DNA from: Desulfobacteraceae bacterium
GTDB taxonomy: Bacteria > Desulfobacterota > Desulfobacteria > Desulfobacterales > Desulfobacteraceae
Assembly: GCA_016744295.1 (NCBI GenBank)
Contig: JADGEQ010000027.1
Coordinates: 29,447 to 93,446 of the forward strand
Length of the DNA stretch: 64,000 nucleotides
Reading direction: 5' to 3'
Of the stretch, positions 42,311-52,420 are shown piece by piece (the first letter of the stretch is position 1; each line of letters starts with the position of its first letter). Below the pieces are notes generated by a model. The model made no database searches. It was given only the letters and a program-made list of their open reading frames with translations, and was not told the origin of the DNA. Both the position numbers and the translations under genes were made by a program.

Positions 42311-43567
42311 ATGCCGGAACCTGTATCCGTTGAGCTCATTTTTCCCGAGCCAATTTTAATGGATGAAACCCATCAGCTCAAGGTGCCTGACAGACCCATT
42401 ATTCCCTATATTGAAGGGGATGGTATTGGGCAAGATATCTGGCCAGCTGCCAGAATCGTATTTGATGCTGCAGTAAAGTCGGTATTTGGATCAAAAAAAA
42501 AGGTGGAATGGCTGGAGGTAACAGCCGGTGAAAAAGGATTTGCAAGAACAGGCGAGTGGCTGTCCGATGAAACCTTAAATATCATAAAGAGACATAGGGT
42601 CGCCATTAAAGGTCCTTTGGCAACCCCGGTTGGAAAGGGAATGCGGAGTCTGAATGTCAGAATTCGCCAGCAGCTGGATTTATATACCTGTATCCGCCCC
42701 ATCCGGTATTATCCGCCGGTGCCAAGTCCTGTTTGTCATCCTGAACGAGTGGATATGGTGGTGTTCCGGGAAAACACGGAAGATCTCTATGCGGGTATTG
42801 AATGGGATTCAGGGTCCTGGGAGGCAACAAAATTATTGGGCCTTTTAAAAAGTGAACTTAATTGTGACCTGCCTGCCTCAAGTTCCATAGGCATCAAGCC
42901 CATGTCGCCGGAGAAAACTAAACGTCTGGTGATCCGGGCCTTTGAATATGCCTTTGAAAACAACCGGAAAAGCGTGACCCTCATGCACAAGGGCAATATC
43001 ATGAAATTCACCGAAGGAGGATTTCGAAAATGGGGATATGAGGCTGCCTTTGAAAGATTTGGAGATCGGGTGATCACAGAGGAAACCCTGTTTGAAAGAT
43101 ATGAAGGCATCCTGCCCGATGGACTTGTGGTGATCAAGGACAGGATTGCAGATATGGTATTTGCCGAGGTTTTGCTGCGGCCTGAAAACTTTGATATTAT
43201 TGCCTGTCCCAACCTGAACGGGGATTATATCTCCGATGCCCTGGCTGCCCAGGTCGGGGGATTGGGAATTGCACCGGGTGCCAATATCGGTGACGAGTGT
43301 GCTGTTTTTGAAGCCACCCACGGGACTGCTCCGGACATTGCCGGCAAAGACATGGCAAACCCCTGTTCTCTTATCCTGTCCGGTGCCATGATGTTTGATC
43401 ACATGGGGTGGCATAAAGCCGGGGATGCGATTCGGGAAGGTGTCACAAAGGCGCTTGCTGCAGGTAAGGTCACAAGGGATTTGGCCTCCATGATCAGTGG
43501 GGGAGAAGAGGTGACATGTTCCAGATTTTCAAGGATAATTGTAGAGCAGATCCTTTTTACGCATTAA
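42311..43567 (+). CDS. icd: isocitrate dehydrogenase [NADP+]
   Basis: A 418-residue homodimeric enzyme of the E. coli type that oxidises isocitrate to 2-oxoglutarate. The substrate serine lies in GMRSLNVRIRQQLDLYTCIRP (near 115), the catalytic Tyr and Lys in the FRENTEDLYAGIEW and MHKGNIMKFTEG regions, and the metal/NADP part is CPNLNGDYISDALAAQVGG and ATHGTAPDIAG. An oxidative TCA-cycle enzyme fits Desulfobacter-like sulfate reducers that oxidise acetate completely. Its last 52 bases overlap comF. Confidence 0.96.
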   Translation: MPEPVSVELIFPEPILMDETHQLKVPDRPIIPYIEGDGIGQDIWPAARIVFDAAVKSVFGSKKKVEWLEVTAGEKGFARTGEWLSDETLNIIKRHRVAIKGPLATPVGKGMRSLNVRIRQQLDLYTCIRPIRYYPPVPSPVCHPERVDMVVFRENTEDLYAGIEWDSGSWEATKLLGLLKSELNCDLPASSSIGIKPMSPEKTKRLVIRAFEYAFENNRKSVTLMHKGNIMKFTEGGFRKWGYEAAFERFGDRVITEETLFERYEGILPDGLVVIKDRIADMVFAEVLLRPENFDIIACPNLNGDYISDALAAQVGGLGIAPGANIGDECAVFEATHGTAPDIAGKDMANPCSLILSGAMMFDHMGWHKAGDAIREGVTKALAAGKVTRDLASMISGGEEVTCSRFSRIIVEQILFTH

Positions 43568-44382
43568 AAAGGCTAGCCTTTGCATTTCAGGCCCTGGTAT
43601 TCCCCTATCAGTGTCTGAAATGCAGGGCCTATATTAATATAGACAAGCCAGAGAGGCTTTCCTCCTGTTTTTGTGATAATTGCCTTCCCCTTGAACCCCT
43701 TGTATTCAGTTCGCCTTTTTGTCCTGTCTGCGGCCATTTGTTTGACCGAATTTCTGATCCTGTTTCCGGTATGGCTTCCGTTTTCGCATCAACGTCGGTT
43801 GGTGATCTGGACGCCCAAAAAAATCATCTTTGCGAAGGATGCCTCGTCAGCTTGCCCTCGGTAAAGCGTGTGAGAGCCGCCTTTCAATACCAGGGGATCA
43901 TAAAAGAGGCTATTCCGCAATTTAAGTATCAATCAAAGCTCTCCCTGGCCCGGGTGTTTGAAACCTATATGTTTGACGCCTTTGAACGTTTCTTTTCGGC
44001 ATCTTCCATTGATCGGATCCTGCCCATTCCTTTGCATCAAAAAAAAATGAAGGAGCGGGGGTTTAACCAGTCTTTTCTTCTGATCCGTAATTTTAAGAAA
44101 AAATATTTATCCATTTACGGGATAAAGCCTGTCTGGCAAATTGACACCGGCACCCTGCTGCGGGTTAAGCCCACCCGCCCCCAAACCGGGTTTGATGTTC
44201 AGCAGCGAAAAGATAACCTTAAAGGCGCATTTTGCGTGGGAAAAGGGAAAACCATTGTTGGGGAAAATATCTTGCTGATAGATGATGTCTATACCACGGG
44301 AGCCACTTGCGGCGAGGCGGCAGGGGTTTTATTAAAATCCGGTGCCAACCGGGTGGATGCCCTGGTCCTTGCCCGGGCCTGA
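43516..44382 (+). CDS. comF: ComF-family phosphoribosyltransferase-like protein
   Basis: A 288-residue protein with an N-terminal zinc-finger region (CLKC, CFCDNC, CPVCG, CEGC) and a C-terminal PRTase domain with the PRPP motif ILLIDDVYTTGAT near 255-267. ComF helps DNA uptake by handling single-stranded DNA in transformable bacteria. The start at 43516 has GAGGTGAC upstream and lies inside the end of icd in another frame (52-base overlap). It ends the gene run. Confidence 0.88.
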   Translation: MFQIFKDNCRADPFYALKRLAFAFQALVFPYQCLKCRAYINIDKPERLSSCFCDNCLPLEPLVFSSPFCPVCGHLFDRISDPVSGMASVFASTSVGDLDAQKNHLCEGCLVSLPSVKRVRAAFQYQGIIKEAIPQFKYQSKLSLARVFETYMFDAFERFFSASSIDRILPIPLHQKKMKERGFNQSFLLIRNFKKKYLSIYGIKPVWQIDTGTLLRVKPTRPQTGFDVQQRKDNLKGAFCVGKGKTIVGENILLIDDVYTTGATCGEAAGVLLKSGANRVDALVLARA

Positions 44383-44467
44383 GATTGGCTGGCGCTTCAA
44401 AGATGAATTTGACGACAAGATGATCAGCTGGGGGGCATCCCTTTTGGCCTGCCCTTGTCTCTATACA

Positions 44468-45085
44468 TCACCGATCTGAAACCACTATCCCTATTCCCAA
44501 AGAAATAAAAGATCCGCCGATGATTTTATTCAGACGGTTTCCCCATTGGGGCCGGGTAAAAAATCTTGTTATTTTACCCCCGCCCAGGGCGTAAATCATC
44601 ATGCATACAAATGCAACGGTGCCAAGGGGTGCAACTAAAAAAAAATATTGGGAAATTGGAGCGGCGGAGGTGTCGATGAATTGGGGAAACAGGGCGGAAA
44701 AAAAGACAATGGCTTTGGGATTGGCAGCGGCCACCCAGAACCCCTGGGAAAACCGTTTGCCAAAGGAAGATTGGTCTGTCCCAGGGCAATTGGGCTCAAG
44801 GCGCATGGGACTGGAACGCCAGATATTCAGACCTATATAGACAAGATAAGTGGCTCCGGCATATTTGATCGTAAGAAATATGGGTTGTGAAGCTGTCAAA
44901 ACCACTCCCAACCCGGCAATGGAAATACTGGCCTGGATCAGGCTGGCAAACGTGTTGCCCATGGCAGTTGCAATTGTTTTTTTGGGGCCGTGTTTGATAC
45001 CGTGGGTCAGGGCCAGGATCATACTGGGGCCGGGAATAATGGATGCTACAAAAATCGTTGTCAGATAAACCAGGAAAAATTCCAT
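44468..45085 (-). CDS. LysE/RhtB-family amino acid exporter
   Basis: A 205-residue inner-membrane protein with about six helices. The N-terminal motif IIPGPSMILALTHGIKHGPKKTIATAMGN is the LysE/RhtB signature. It would export an amino acid such as homoserine, threonine or lysine; substrate unknown. It lies 35 bases after the GlmS-like gene and may be its last operon partner. Confidence 0.9.
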   Translation of the reverse strand: MEFFLVYLTTIFVASIIPGPSMILALTHGIKHGPKKTIATAMGNTFASLIQASISIAGLGVVLTASQPIFLTIKYAGATYLVYIGLNIWRSSPMRLEPNCPGTDQSSFGKRFSQGFWVAAANPKAIVFFSALFPQFIDTSAAPISQYFFLVAPLGTVAFVCMMIYALGGGKITRFFTRPQWGNRLNKIIGGSFISLGIGIVVSDR

Positions 45086-45120
45086 CTCTATTTCTCTTTT
45101 TTAGTCCGTTCCAAACACCA

Positions 45121-48100
45121 CTATTTGATTCTTTGAAGAATATTAGTGACAACTTGTTCAGCCGTATCCCCAAACAGTCTTTCCACATCAACCAAATTTA
45201 AGAACTTATCATCCCATTGGATATTTTCACTCTCAAGAACCCAGTCTTTTAATCGGGTATATTTTCCCCCCAGGGCTTTGATTTTTTTCAATAGGGAGAC
45301 ATCTTCGGTGTTTTTAAAGGCAATGTTCAAGGATAGAATATATTCAATGATGTTCGGGGTTGAGGGGGATTTGGAGATGACCGGAATTACCAATATGCTT
45401 TTATCATCCTTTCTTCCCTTGCCGATATAAACATTGCCTTCCCTGACAATGATATTTTTCGTTCCTTTCAAACGGGGATCGCTTTCCACCCGTGAGGTTT
45501 CCTGTTTCAATGAGCCCGTCTTGGCAACTACCTTGATGTTTGTTTCCGGGGTTACATCTCCCAAAAGGCTGAGTCCCTGGATCCGGTATAAAAGCCCCCC
45601 CTTAACATCGGCAATCACTTCCTGGAGGTTTTTGATGACCAAAACATTTTTATTGGTCAGCTGGGATATCTGGATATCATTGATTGCCAGCGCATCAAAA
45701 ATGGTCCCTTCAAAAGTTTCACTGATCCTGCTGGTACCCACGGTAACGGTTTTTGCCTGGTGTTTGATGGCATCCACCGGTCTTGCCATGGTATTGATGG
45801 CCTGGCCCATATTCTCAAAAAAAGTGTTGAGCATATTGGATGGGGTGCCTTTTATTTCAAAATCAATTTCAAAATCAGAAACCGGCAATCTGCCGGACAG
45901 GTATTTTAGCAGCAGAGTTATATTGGCGACCCTGTCAAGGCCCATGGCAGCAGGGAAACAATTTTCCCGTCTTTTTTTAGAAAATTTATTGTAAACAATG
46001 GCTATTTTTTCCCTGAAATTTTTTTCAAGCAACACCTCGTATTCATCATGACCCATGGCAATATGCTCATCCAGAACATCCTGGATTTCAGACCTGCAGG
46101 TGTACAAGAACCTGGAGCCCTCATTGATGGTAAGGGCTGCATAATAGCCCCATATATGACCCACCAGGGTATTGAGCACAGGTGCCAGGTGCTCGCTGAT
46201 TTCCGGGATTTTAAAAACATCCTTTGCATAGAGGTCAAAACGGTCTTCACCAATTGTTGTGATCACCACGGGCCAGGCTTTATGGGCATGGAAAATAGCG
46301 CAATCTTTAATGATATCTCCCAATACACTTTCCTGGGTGCCGGCGGCACAGACTAGGATCAAGGGTTCAGAGGAAAGATCAATATGCTTTTTGTCCTCCA
46401 CAAAATCAGAAGAGATGGTTTTATAGCAGAGTTCGGATAATTTGATTCGGATTTCATCGGCCGATGTTTTGTTGGCACCGGACCCCACGGTTGCCCAATA
46501 GTCCTTTGATATGGCCAACCGGGATGCAGAATCTTTGATTTCTTCTTTCATTTCAAGGATGGTGCGCATTTTTTCCGGCAGTAAGATCAGTTCCTGAATG
46601 CTCTCTGTAATAAATTCCCCCGATCTTGCCCCAAAGATTTTTGAAAGGTGGAGACCGAGAATAGCACCCGCGGTGAGCTGGGAATAAAATGCCTTGGTGG
46701 AAGCCACGGACATTTCAATGTCTCGGCCGGAACTGGTATAGAGCACACCGTCGGTTTTAAAGGTCAGGTCGGAATCTCTCCGGTTGACAATGGCAATGGT
46801 TCTGGCACCGCATCCTTTGACCATGTCAACGGTGCGGTTGGTGTCCGTGGTGGTCCCGGACTGGCTCAAGGCTACCACCAGGGTGTTCGCCATGGGGTTT
46901 TGTCCGTTTTCATTTCCATTCCCCACGATATTGAAACCTGAAAGTTCCGATGATTTGAGGGCTCTTATATCCATATCCTTGTCACCCAGGTAATGGGTCA
47001 AAAGGGTGGCACATCCCTGGGCAGCAATCCCTGCAGTGCCCTGGCCGATAAAATAGATTTTTTTAATTTTCCCTTGTTTTAATTCTGTCGCAAGGTCTGC
47101 CGGAATCTCTCGCTCTCCAAGACAGGTTTCAAACAACCCTGTTTGTGGGATCTGCTTAAATTTGCTTTCAAGGGTTTTCTCAACCGACAAAGGGGATTCT
47201 GAGATTTCCTTGAGAAAATAATGGGGAAAATTCTGGCGGTCAATATCCCGGGAGGTGATCTGGCTCGTTAGTACGTCTGAACCATCCAGGGCGATGGGCC
47301 GGCTGTCATAATAAAAGGAGCGGATACCATCAATCCCGCCGGCCGAGTGCTGATCAAGAACAACTATCTGTCCGTTTTCCTCCCCATTGAGTTTGATATA
47401 GCCCTGGGTTTCTTCAACAACCCCATAGAGCTCAGAGGCAGCAATATAATGATCCGGGGCAATGCCTACAAAAATAGCCTGGCCGCTGCCTTTCTGGGCA
47501 AGAAAAAGTTTTCCCGGGGCCAGGTCCGTGTGCATGCTGATGGCGTGGGAACCGTGGAAATCGTTGACGGCAAGCCTGAAGGCCTCCTCGATGGGTGCCC
47601 CTTGCTTCAGATGGTGTTCGATCTGAAGGGGGATCAGTTTGGTGTCGGTATTGATGGATTTGTGTATTTTGTCATACCGGGCTTCATATTCGGTTTTCAG
47701 TTCAAGGTAATTGTCAATATCTCCGTTGAGACAGACATGGATAATACCGGTCTTTTGGATCTCTGTGTCCGTGGGGGTATTGTCAACCGGGTGGCAGTTG
47801 GCTTCGGTGATATCTCCCACCGATGCCCACCTTGTATGGGCGGAGACCGAGTTGGCTTTTATCGTGTAATTTGCCAGCAGCTGGAGAATGTTATCATTTT
47901 TTATCTGGCTTCTGATAAATGCAATATTATCTCCCAGGGCGCCTATCTCTGCTGCAAATTTATAGGCAAAAGAAATGCTGACCAGGTGTGCCTTAGTTTT
48001 TTCCTCGATAGTATCATTTATATTGATGCTGTTGTTGGACAAAACCAGGTGATTGGTCCTGGTTTTGAGACTATCGGAAAGTCCTGCCCGGATAAGTCCT

Positions 48101-48864
48101 TGGCGGAAATTTTCAAATTCGTCCTTTGTAAGGGTAAAGACAATGGAGATCCCGGCGGAATCCCTTCCCCGAACCTCAAGGCGGTCAAGACTGTTTAAAA
48201 TTGCATTAATCCGTTTGAAAATTGCAAGTCCCGTAAAATTGGCCCGGAGATCAGAGTGTGGGGTAAGCCCCCTGGCCAGATCTTTGATGGCAACTATATT
48301 GTCCAAGGTTTCTTTTTTCAGGCACCAGAAAATATCCTTGAGTTTTTCGATGCGCAGTGAAATGATATCCACCTCCGAAGCGGTGAGACAGGATACTGCC
48401 TTTTTAAATTTTGTCTCATGATCCTCGATTATTTGCCCGGCGATATCAATGGTACGGGTGAGTTCAAGGATCTTATCTTGGTTGGAAAAAAGTTGGCTGA
48501 AGACAGATTCCAATTTTAAGGTCTGGGCTTTTTTAAGCAATTGATCCAGCAAAAGGTTTCCGCCAAGATATTCTTGTTCAATGGAAATTGAATCCTTCGT
48601 TGTCCGGCCTGTGCTCATCGGTAAACCAGGGCATAGCGTTAATCCTGAGATCTCTTTGCCGAATAGATCCAGGTCAAAGGCGGCATCGGCCTTCTCTCCT
48701 TTAAAGGCCACAAAGGCAGAAATCCCGCAGGAAAAAAGGGTGGGCTGGTATGGGAAAAAAATCAGGCTGTTGGTTTTTGCCTGGTCAAGGGATTTGCCCA
48801 TTTCAATATGAAGGGACAATCCCCTGCGAATCAGATTTAGAAAGCGCTTTTTAGTCAAGATCAT
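45121..48864 (-). CDS. giant GlmS-like protein (class II amidotransferase plus SIS domains)
   Basis: A 1247-residue protein, about twice the length of GlmS (about 610). The amidotransferase part is recognisable but stretched: CGISAF with C46, then an insert of about 170 residues, LEVRGRDSAGIS (229-240), HTRWASVGD (343-351), NCHPVDN and LNGDID (379-384). The SIS region follows, with FLKEISESP near 555, GQGTAGIAA near 615, ALSQSGTTTDT near 675 and a second SIS part with GSGANKTSADEIR near 785. About 350 further residues match nothing I know. GGAGGAAAAA precedes the ATG. C46 is internal, so either a 45-residue propeptide is removed or the glutaminase is inactive. A sugar-isomerase/aminotransferase role is inferred. 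Confidence 0.75.
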   Translation of the reverse strand: MILTKKRFLNLIRRGLSLHIEMGKSLDQAKTNSLIFFPYQPTLFSCGISAFVAFKGEKADAAFDLDLFGKEISGLTLCPGLPMSTGRTTKDSISIEQEYLGGNLLLDQLLKKAQTLKLESVFSQLFSNQDKILELTRTIDIAGQIIEDHETKFKKAVSCLTASEVDIISLRIEKLKDIFWCLKKETLDNIVAIKDLARGLTPHSDLRANFTGLAIFKRINAILNSLDRLEVRGRDSAGISIVFTLTKDEFENFRQGLIRAGLSDSLKTRTNHLVLSNNSININDTIEEKTKAHLVSISFAYKFAAEIGALGDNIAFIRSQIKNDNILQLLANYTIKANSVSAHTRWASVGDITEANCHPVDNTPTDTEIQKTGIIHVCLNGDIDNYLELKTEYEARYDKIHKSINTDTKLIPLQIEHHLKQGAPIEEAFRLAVNDFHGSHAISMHTDLAPGKLFLAQKGSGQAIFVGIAPDHYIAASELYGVVEETQGYIKLNGEENGQIVVLDQHSAGGIDGIRSFYYDSRPIALDGSDVLTSQITSRDIDRQNFPHYFLKEISESPLSVEKTLESKFKQIPQTGLFETCLGEREIPADLATELKQGKIKKIYFIGQGTAGIAAQGCATLLTHYLGDKDMDIRALKSSELSGFNIVGNGNENGQNPMANTLVVALSQSGTTTDTNRTVDMVKGCGARTIAIVNRRDSDLTFKTDGVLYTSSGRDIEMSVASTKAFYSQLTAGAILGLHLSKIFGARSGEFITESIQELILLPEKMRTILEMKEEIKDSASRLAISKDYWATVGSGANKTSADEIRIKLSELCYKTISSDFVEDKKHIDLSSEPLILVCAAGTQESVLGDIIKDCAIFHAHKAWPVVITTIGEDRFDLYAKDVFKIPEISEHLAPVLNTLVGHIWGYYAALTINEGSRFLYTCRSEIQDVLDEHIAMGHDEYEVLLEKNFREKIAIVYNKFSKKRRENCFPAAMGLDRVANITLLLKYLSGRLPVSDFEIDFEIKGTPSNMLNTFFENMGQAINTMARPVDAIKHQAKTVTVGTSRISETFEGTIFDALAINDIQISQLTNKNVLVIKNLQEVIADVKGGLLYRIQGLSLLGDVTPETNIKVVAKTGSLKQETSRVESDPRLKGTKNIIVREGNVYIGKGRKDDKSILVIPVISKSPSTPNIIEYILSLNIAFKNTEDVSLLKKIKALGGKYTRLKDWVLESENIQWDDKFLNLVDVERLFGDTAEQVVTNILQRIK

Positions 48865-48908
48865 TTTTTCCTCCGCCGATGGAATTTTTTTTAAGTTTGG
48901 CCCTGGGT

Positions 48909-50291
48909 TTAGTTTACCTGGGCTGTTGCCAGGGGTATATCCTTAAAATATGTTTTCAGGATCATTCTGGCATAGCTACTTGCCCGGGTGCCAATATATT
49001 TTTTGTGACCCACAACAATGGCAACCACCAGGGCTTTGTCCCCAGTTTTTTCTTTGCCAAATCCGGTGAACCAGTCATATTTGACAGTTCCTTTCCGGTT
49101 ATACAGGGAACCGGTTTTTCCGCCAATGATTAGCTTTGACAGGGTTTTATCCCTTGTAAATCCCCGGAAGGATTTTCTGGCGGTTCCCTTGGCAACGGTC
49201 CTTTGCATTAGCTGGATCATTGTATTCGCTGTTTTGGGTGTTATGGCAGTTTTATAGAACTCTTTTTTGCCTTTGTAAATGATTTCTCCGTTGCTGGTTT
49301 CCACCTGGTTTACAATTCGGGGAACAAGGGAGGTGCCGGAATTTAAAATGGTTGCAACCAGCATGGCCCCGAATACGGGTGAAATCATTGTGTCCCTGTT
49401 AAATCCGCAGCCCAGTTCGGCCAGGTGATAATTACTTTCTGTTACACTGAATTTGCCGGATTCAAAGGATAGTTCCGAGTCTGGATTTTGGTTAAATCCA
49501 AAGGCATGGGCATATTGGTTAAGTCGTTTTTCTCCCAGATAATTTTTTCCGATCTTACCAAAAATAGGGTTTATGGATTCGGCAAATGCCCTGGCAAGGG
49601 TAATTTTTATCGTATATTTGTTCTTGGTTTCTTTTAGCTGACGTTTATACAAGGTGTACTTATTCCCATTAAAATACAAAGGGGTCTGTCCGGTGTATCC
49701 CAGGGAATCAATTGCTGCAGATGCCGTGATGATTTTGAATATGCTGGCCGCCGGATAATCCGATGCCACACAGGGATTGGCCCCTGGGTCATCCAGGTCA
49801 AAGCCTGCCATGCCCACCAGGCTTCCTGTTTGTGCATCCATGGCCACAATGGCTATTCGTTGGGGTTTGCCTCTGTTGAGTGTCTTTAACCGATTCATGG
49901 CGGATAGGAGCATTTTTTGCAAGTTTATGTTCAGACTGGTGGTAATGGTATAACGCTTGTCCTGGGTGTCCACAAAAAAAATATCTTTATCTGCATTGAG
50001 AAAGGCAGTTTCCCGGATCAACCCTTTTAGTCGGGTTTTGGAAAGGATTGTTTTGGGTGCTTCCTGTTCCTTGGGCTGTTGGGGGAGGGTCAGGGTTTTT
50101 TTCTGGGTAAAACTCTCTTTGAAAAATGTTTCCAGGTCCAGAAAATGCCAGGCACCTAAAACCAAAAGAGCGGGTATGATAATCATCAGAAAAAATCTGA
50201 CATATTTTTGAAGATTTTTTTTTTTTCTTCGCTTTAAAATAAAATCAGACTGATGGATTTGCCAGGAATTTTCTTTTTTATGTGTATACAA
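48909..50291 (-). CDS. penicillin-binding protein with transpeptidase domain
   Basis: A 460-residue protein with a basic N-terminus and one membrane helix (about 33-50), then a transpeptidase domain. Active-site motifs are S-I-F-K (SxxK, in YPAASIFKIITA), S-I-N (SxN, in AESINPIFG) and KTG (in IGGKTGSLYN). The glycosyltransferase and dimerisation domains of large PBPs are missing. It would cross-link peptidoglycan in the periplasm. The start is uncertain: the frame opens at a TTG with only a weak ribosome-binding site. It lies between metG and the GlmS-like gene. Confidence 0.85.
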   Translation of the reverse strand: MYTHKKENSWQIHQSDFILKRRKKKNLQKYVRFFLMIIIPALLVLGAWHFLDLETFFKESFTQKKTLTLPQQPKEQEAPKTILSKTRLKGLIRETAFLNADKDIFFVDTQDKRYTITTSLNINLQKMLLSAMNRLKTLNRGKPQRIAIVAMDAQTGSLVGMAGFDLDDPGANPCVASDYPAASIFKIITASAAIDSLGYTGQTPLYFNGNKYTLYKRQLKETKNKYTIKITLARAFAESINPIFGKIGKNYLGEKRLNQYAHAFGFNQNPDSELSFESGKFSVTESNYHLAELGCGFNRDTMISPVFGAMLVATILNSGTSLVPRIVNQVETSNGEIIYKGKKEFYKTAITPKTANTMIQLMQRTVAKGTARKSFRGFTRDKTLSKLIIGGKTGSLYNRKGTVKYDWFTGFGKEKTGDKALVVAIVVGHKKYIGTRASSYARMILKTYFKDIPLATAQVN

Positions 50292-50363
50292 TTAATTATC
50301 CGAACCGGTTTTGCCCGGAAGAGTTTCCTCCGGGTTTCTTTTTATAGGAGAGCCAAATTAACG

Positions 50364-52289
50364 CTATTTAACCGGGTTACCCGGAGAGAGTTCCTTGTCA
50401 AATCCGGACAGGATCATCTTCTTTTTGTGGTTGCCGGCAAGAACCATTCCCTGGGATATTTCTCCCATAATTTGCGCTTCTTTTAAATTGGCCACAACAA
50501 TTACCTGTTTGCCTTTCAAGTCTTGGGGGGAATAACTTTTCCCGATACCCGCAATCACTTGGCGGGTCTCGGGTCCCAGGTCCACCATAAGTTTTAATAA
50601 CTTATTGGATCCTTGGATCTGTTCAGCCGAAAGAATCGTTCCGGCCCTTAAATCAATTTTAGCAAAATCTTCAATGGTGATTTCTTCTTTTAATGCTGGT
50701 TTAAAGGGCTTTTCCTTTTTAACCGGTTGATTTTTTTCAGGCTCGGTTGTTTTGATCTCAATGCGGGGAAACAACATTTCCGGCTTTTCAAGGCAGGTGC
50801 CGGGTTTTGTCTGTCCCCAGGGTAAAATTTGGTCCAGGTTAAAAAATCCTTTATCGGGTATATCCATCCCAAGGGCCAACTGCATTTTTTTGCTGGTTGA
50901 TGGCATCACAGGATAGATGAGGCAGGAAATTACCCTGAGTCCTTCGATCAGGTTGTATAAAACCGTTCCCAGAGCAGATATGTGTGACCCCTTGGCAAGG
51001 GACCAGGGTTCATGGGTATCAATATATTTGTTCATGGCACTGATAAAAGTCCATACAGATGCCAGTCCCTTGTGGAATTGACACAATTCCATGGCGGTTT
51101 TGAAATCCTCAATGGCTTTGGCGGCATTGGCCTCAAGACAATAGTTGGGATCAGAAGCTGCATCAGCCCCCATTATTTTTCCGTTAAAATACCTAGTATT
51201 CATGGAAAGAACCCTTGAAAACAGGTTTCCAAGGTCGTTGGCAAGGTCAGCATTTATGCGGGATACGATGACATCCTCGGTGAAATTGGCATCCAGACCA
51301 AAAACCATTTCCCGCATGAGGAAATACCTAAATTGATCCACACCAAATTCACGGGTCACCTCAACTGGATCGGTTACATTGCCGATGCTCTTGGACATTT
51401 TACTGCCCTTTACATTCCAGAAACCATGGACATTGAGGCCGTCATAAATGTCTAATCCAGCTGCCTTGAGCATGATGGGCCAGTAAATGCCATGGGGTTT
51501 TATGATATCCTTTGCCACAAAATGACGTGTTGTGGGCCAGAATTTTTTGAACAGCTCCTTGTCTGGATAGCCCAGGGCTGAGATATAGTTTACCAGTGCA
51601 TCAAACCAGACATAGGTGACATAGTCTTCATCAAAGGGCAGGGTGATTCCCCAGGTAAGCCTGGACTTGGGCCGGGAAATACATAAATCCTCCAGGGGCT
51701 CCTTTAAAAAGGAAAGAATTTCATTCTTATATTGGGCCGGTTGTATGAAATTATCGTGGGTATTGATGTGATCAATTAGCCACTCCTGGTATTTGCTCAT
51801 TTTAAAGAAATAATTGGATTCCTTTATGGTTTCCGGGGCCGTCCCGTGGTCCGGACATTTCCCTTCCACAAGTTCCCTTTCCTGGTAAAACCGCTCACAG
51901 CCAAAACAGTACAACCCTTCATAGCTGGAAAAATAAATATCCCCGGCGTCATAAATTTTGCTCAAAATGGCTGTTACCACTCGTATATGATCCACATCCG
52001 TTGTGCGGATAAACTGATCATTTTTTATGTGCAGCAGGGGCAAAAGATCCTGAAACAGTTGACTGATTTGGTCGGCATAGGCCTTGGGTGAGGTATTTTG
52101 TTTTTCCGCCGCCTGGACAATTTTATCTCCGTGTTCATCTGTTCCGGTCAAAAAATAGGTGTCCTGGCTATCCATCTTTTTGAACCGGGTTGCCACATCT
52201 GCCGCAATGGAGGTATAGGCATGGCCCAGGTGGGGTTTTGCATTGACATAATATATGGGAGTTGTGAAAAATTGGCTCTTTTTTTCCAT
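50364..52289 (-). CDS. metG: methionyl-tRNA synthetase
   Basis: A 641-residue class I synthetase. The HIGH-type motif HLGHAYTSIAAD is near 21, the zinc region has CFGCERFYQERELVEGKCPDHG, the KMSKS motif is GSKMSKSIGN near 295 and a C-terminal EMAP/Trbp111-type tRNA-binding domain (about 535-641, KIDLRAGTILSAEQI) is attached. It follows holB and the PSP1 gene, a conserved order. AGGATCACA precedes the start. Confidence 0.97.
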   Translation of the reverse strand: MEKKSQFFTTPIYYVNAKPHLGHAYTSIAADVATRFKKMDSQDTYFLTGTDEHGDKIVQAAEKQNTSPKAYADQISQLFQDLLPLLHIKNDQFIRTTDVDHIRVVTAILSKIYDAGDIYFSSYEGLYCFGCERFYQERELVEGKCPDHGTAPETIKESNYFFKMSKYQEWLIDHINTHDNFIQPAQYKNEILSFLKEPLEDLCISRPKSRLTWGITLPFDEDYVTYVWFDALVNYISALGYPDKELFKKFWPTTRHFVAKDIIKPHGIYWPIMLKAAGLDIYDGLNVHGFWNVKGSKMSKSIGNVTDPVEVTREFGVDQFRYFLMREMVFGLDANFTEDVIVSRINADLANDLGNLFSRVLSMNTRYFNGKIMGADAASDPNYCLEANAAKAIEDFKTAMELCQFHKGLASVWTFISAMNKYIDTHEPWSLAKGSHISALGTVLYNLIEGLRVISCLIYPVMPSTSKKMQLALGMDIPDKGFFNLDQILPWGQTKPGTCLEKPEMLFPRIEIKTTEPEKNQPVKKEKPFKPALKEEITIEDFAKIDLRAGTILSAEQIQGSNKLLKLMVDLGPETRQVIAGIGKSYSPQDLKGKQVIVVANLKEAQIMGEISQGMVLAGNHKKKMILSGFDKELSPGNPVK

Positions 52290-52420
52290 GGGTTGTGATC
52301 CTGTTCTCTTTTTTTCGATTGGCTTGTTGTTTATATGAAACTCCCTCTAAAATATTGCAATTATAAGAGTTTCATTTTTTATCGTGGCCAGGTGCAAATA
52401 CCAGACTCCGGCCATGCCGG

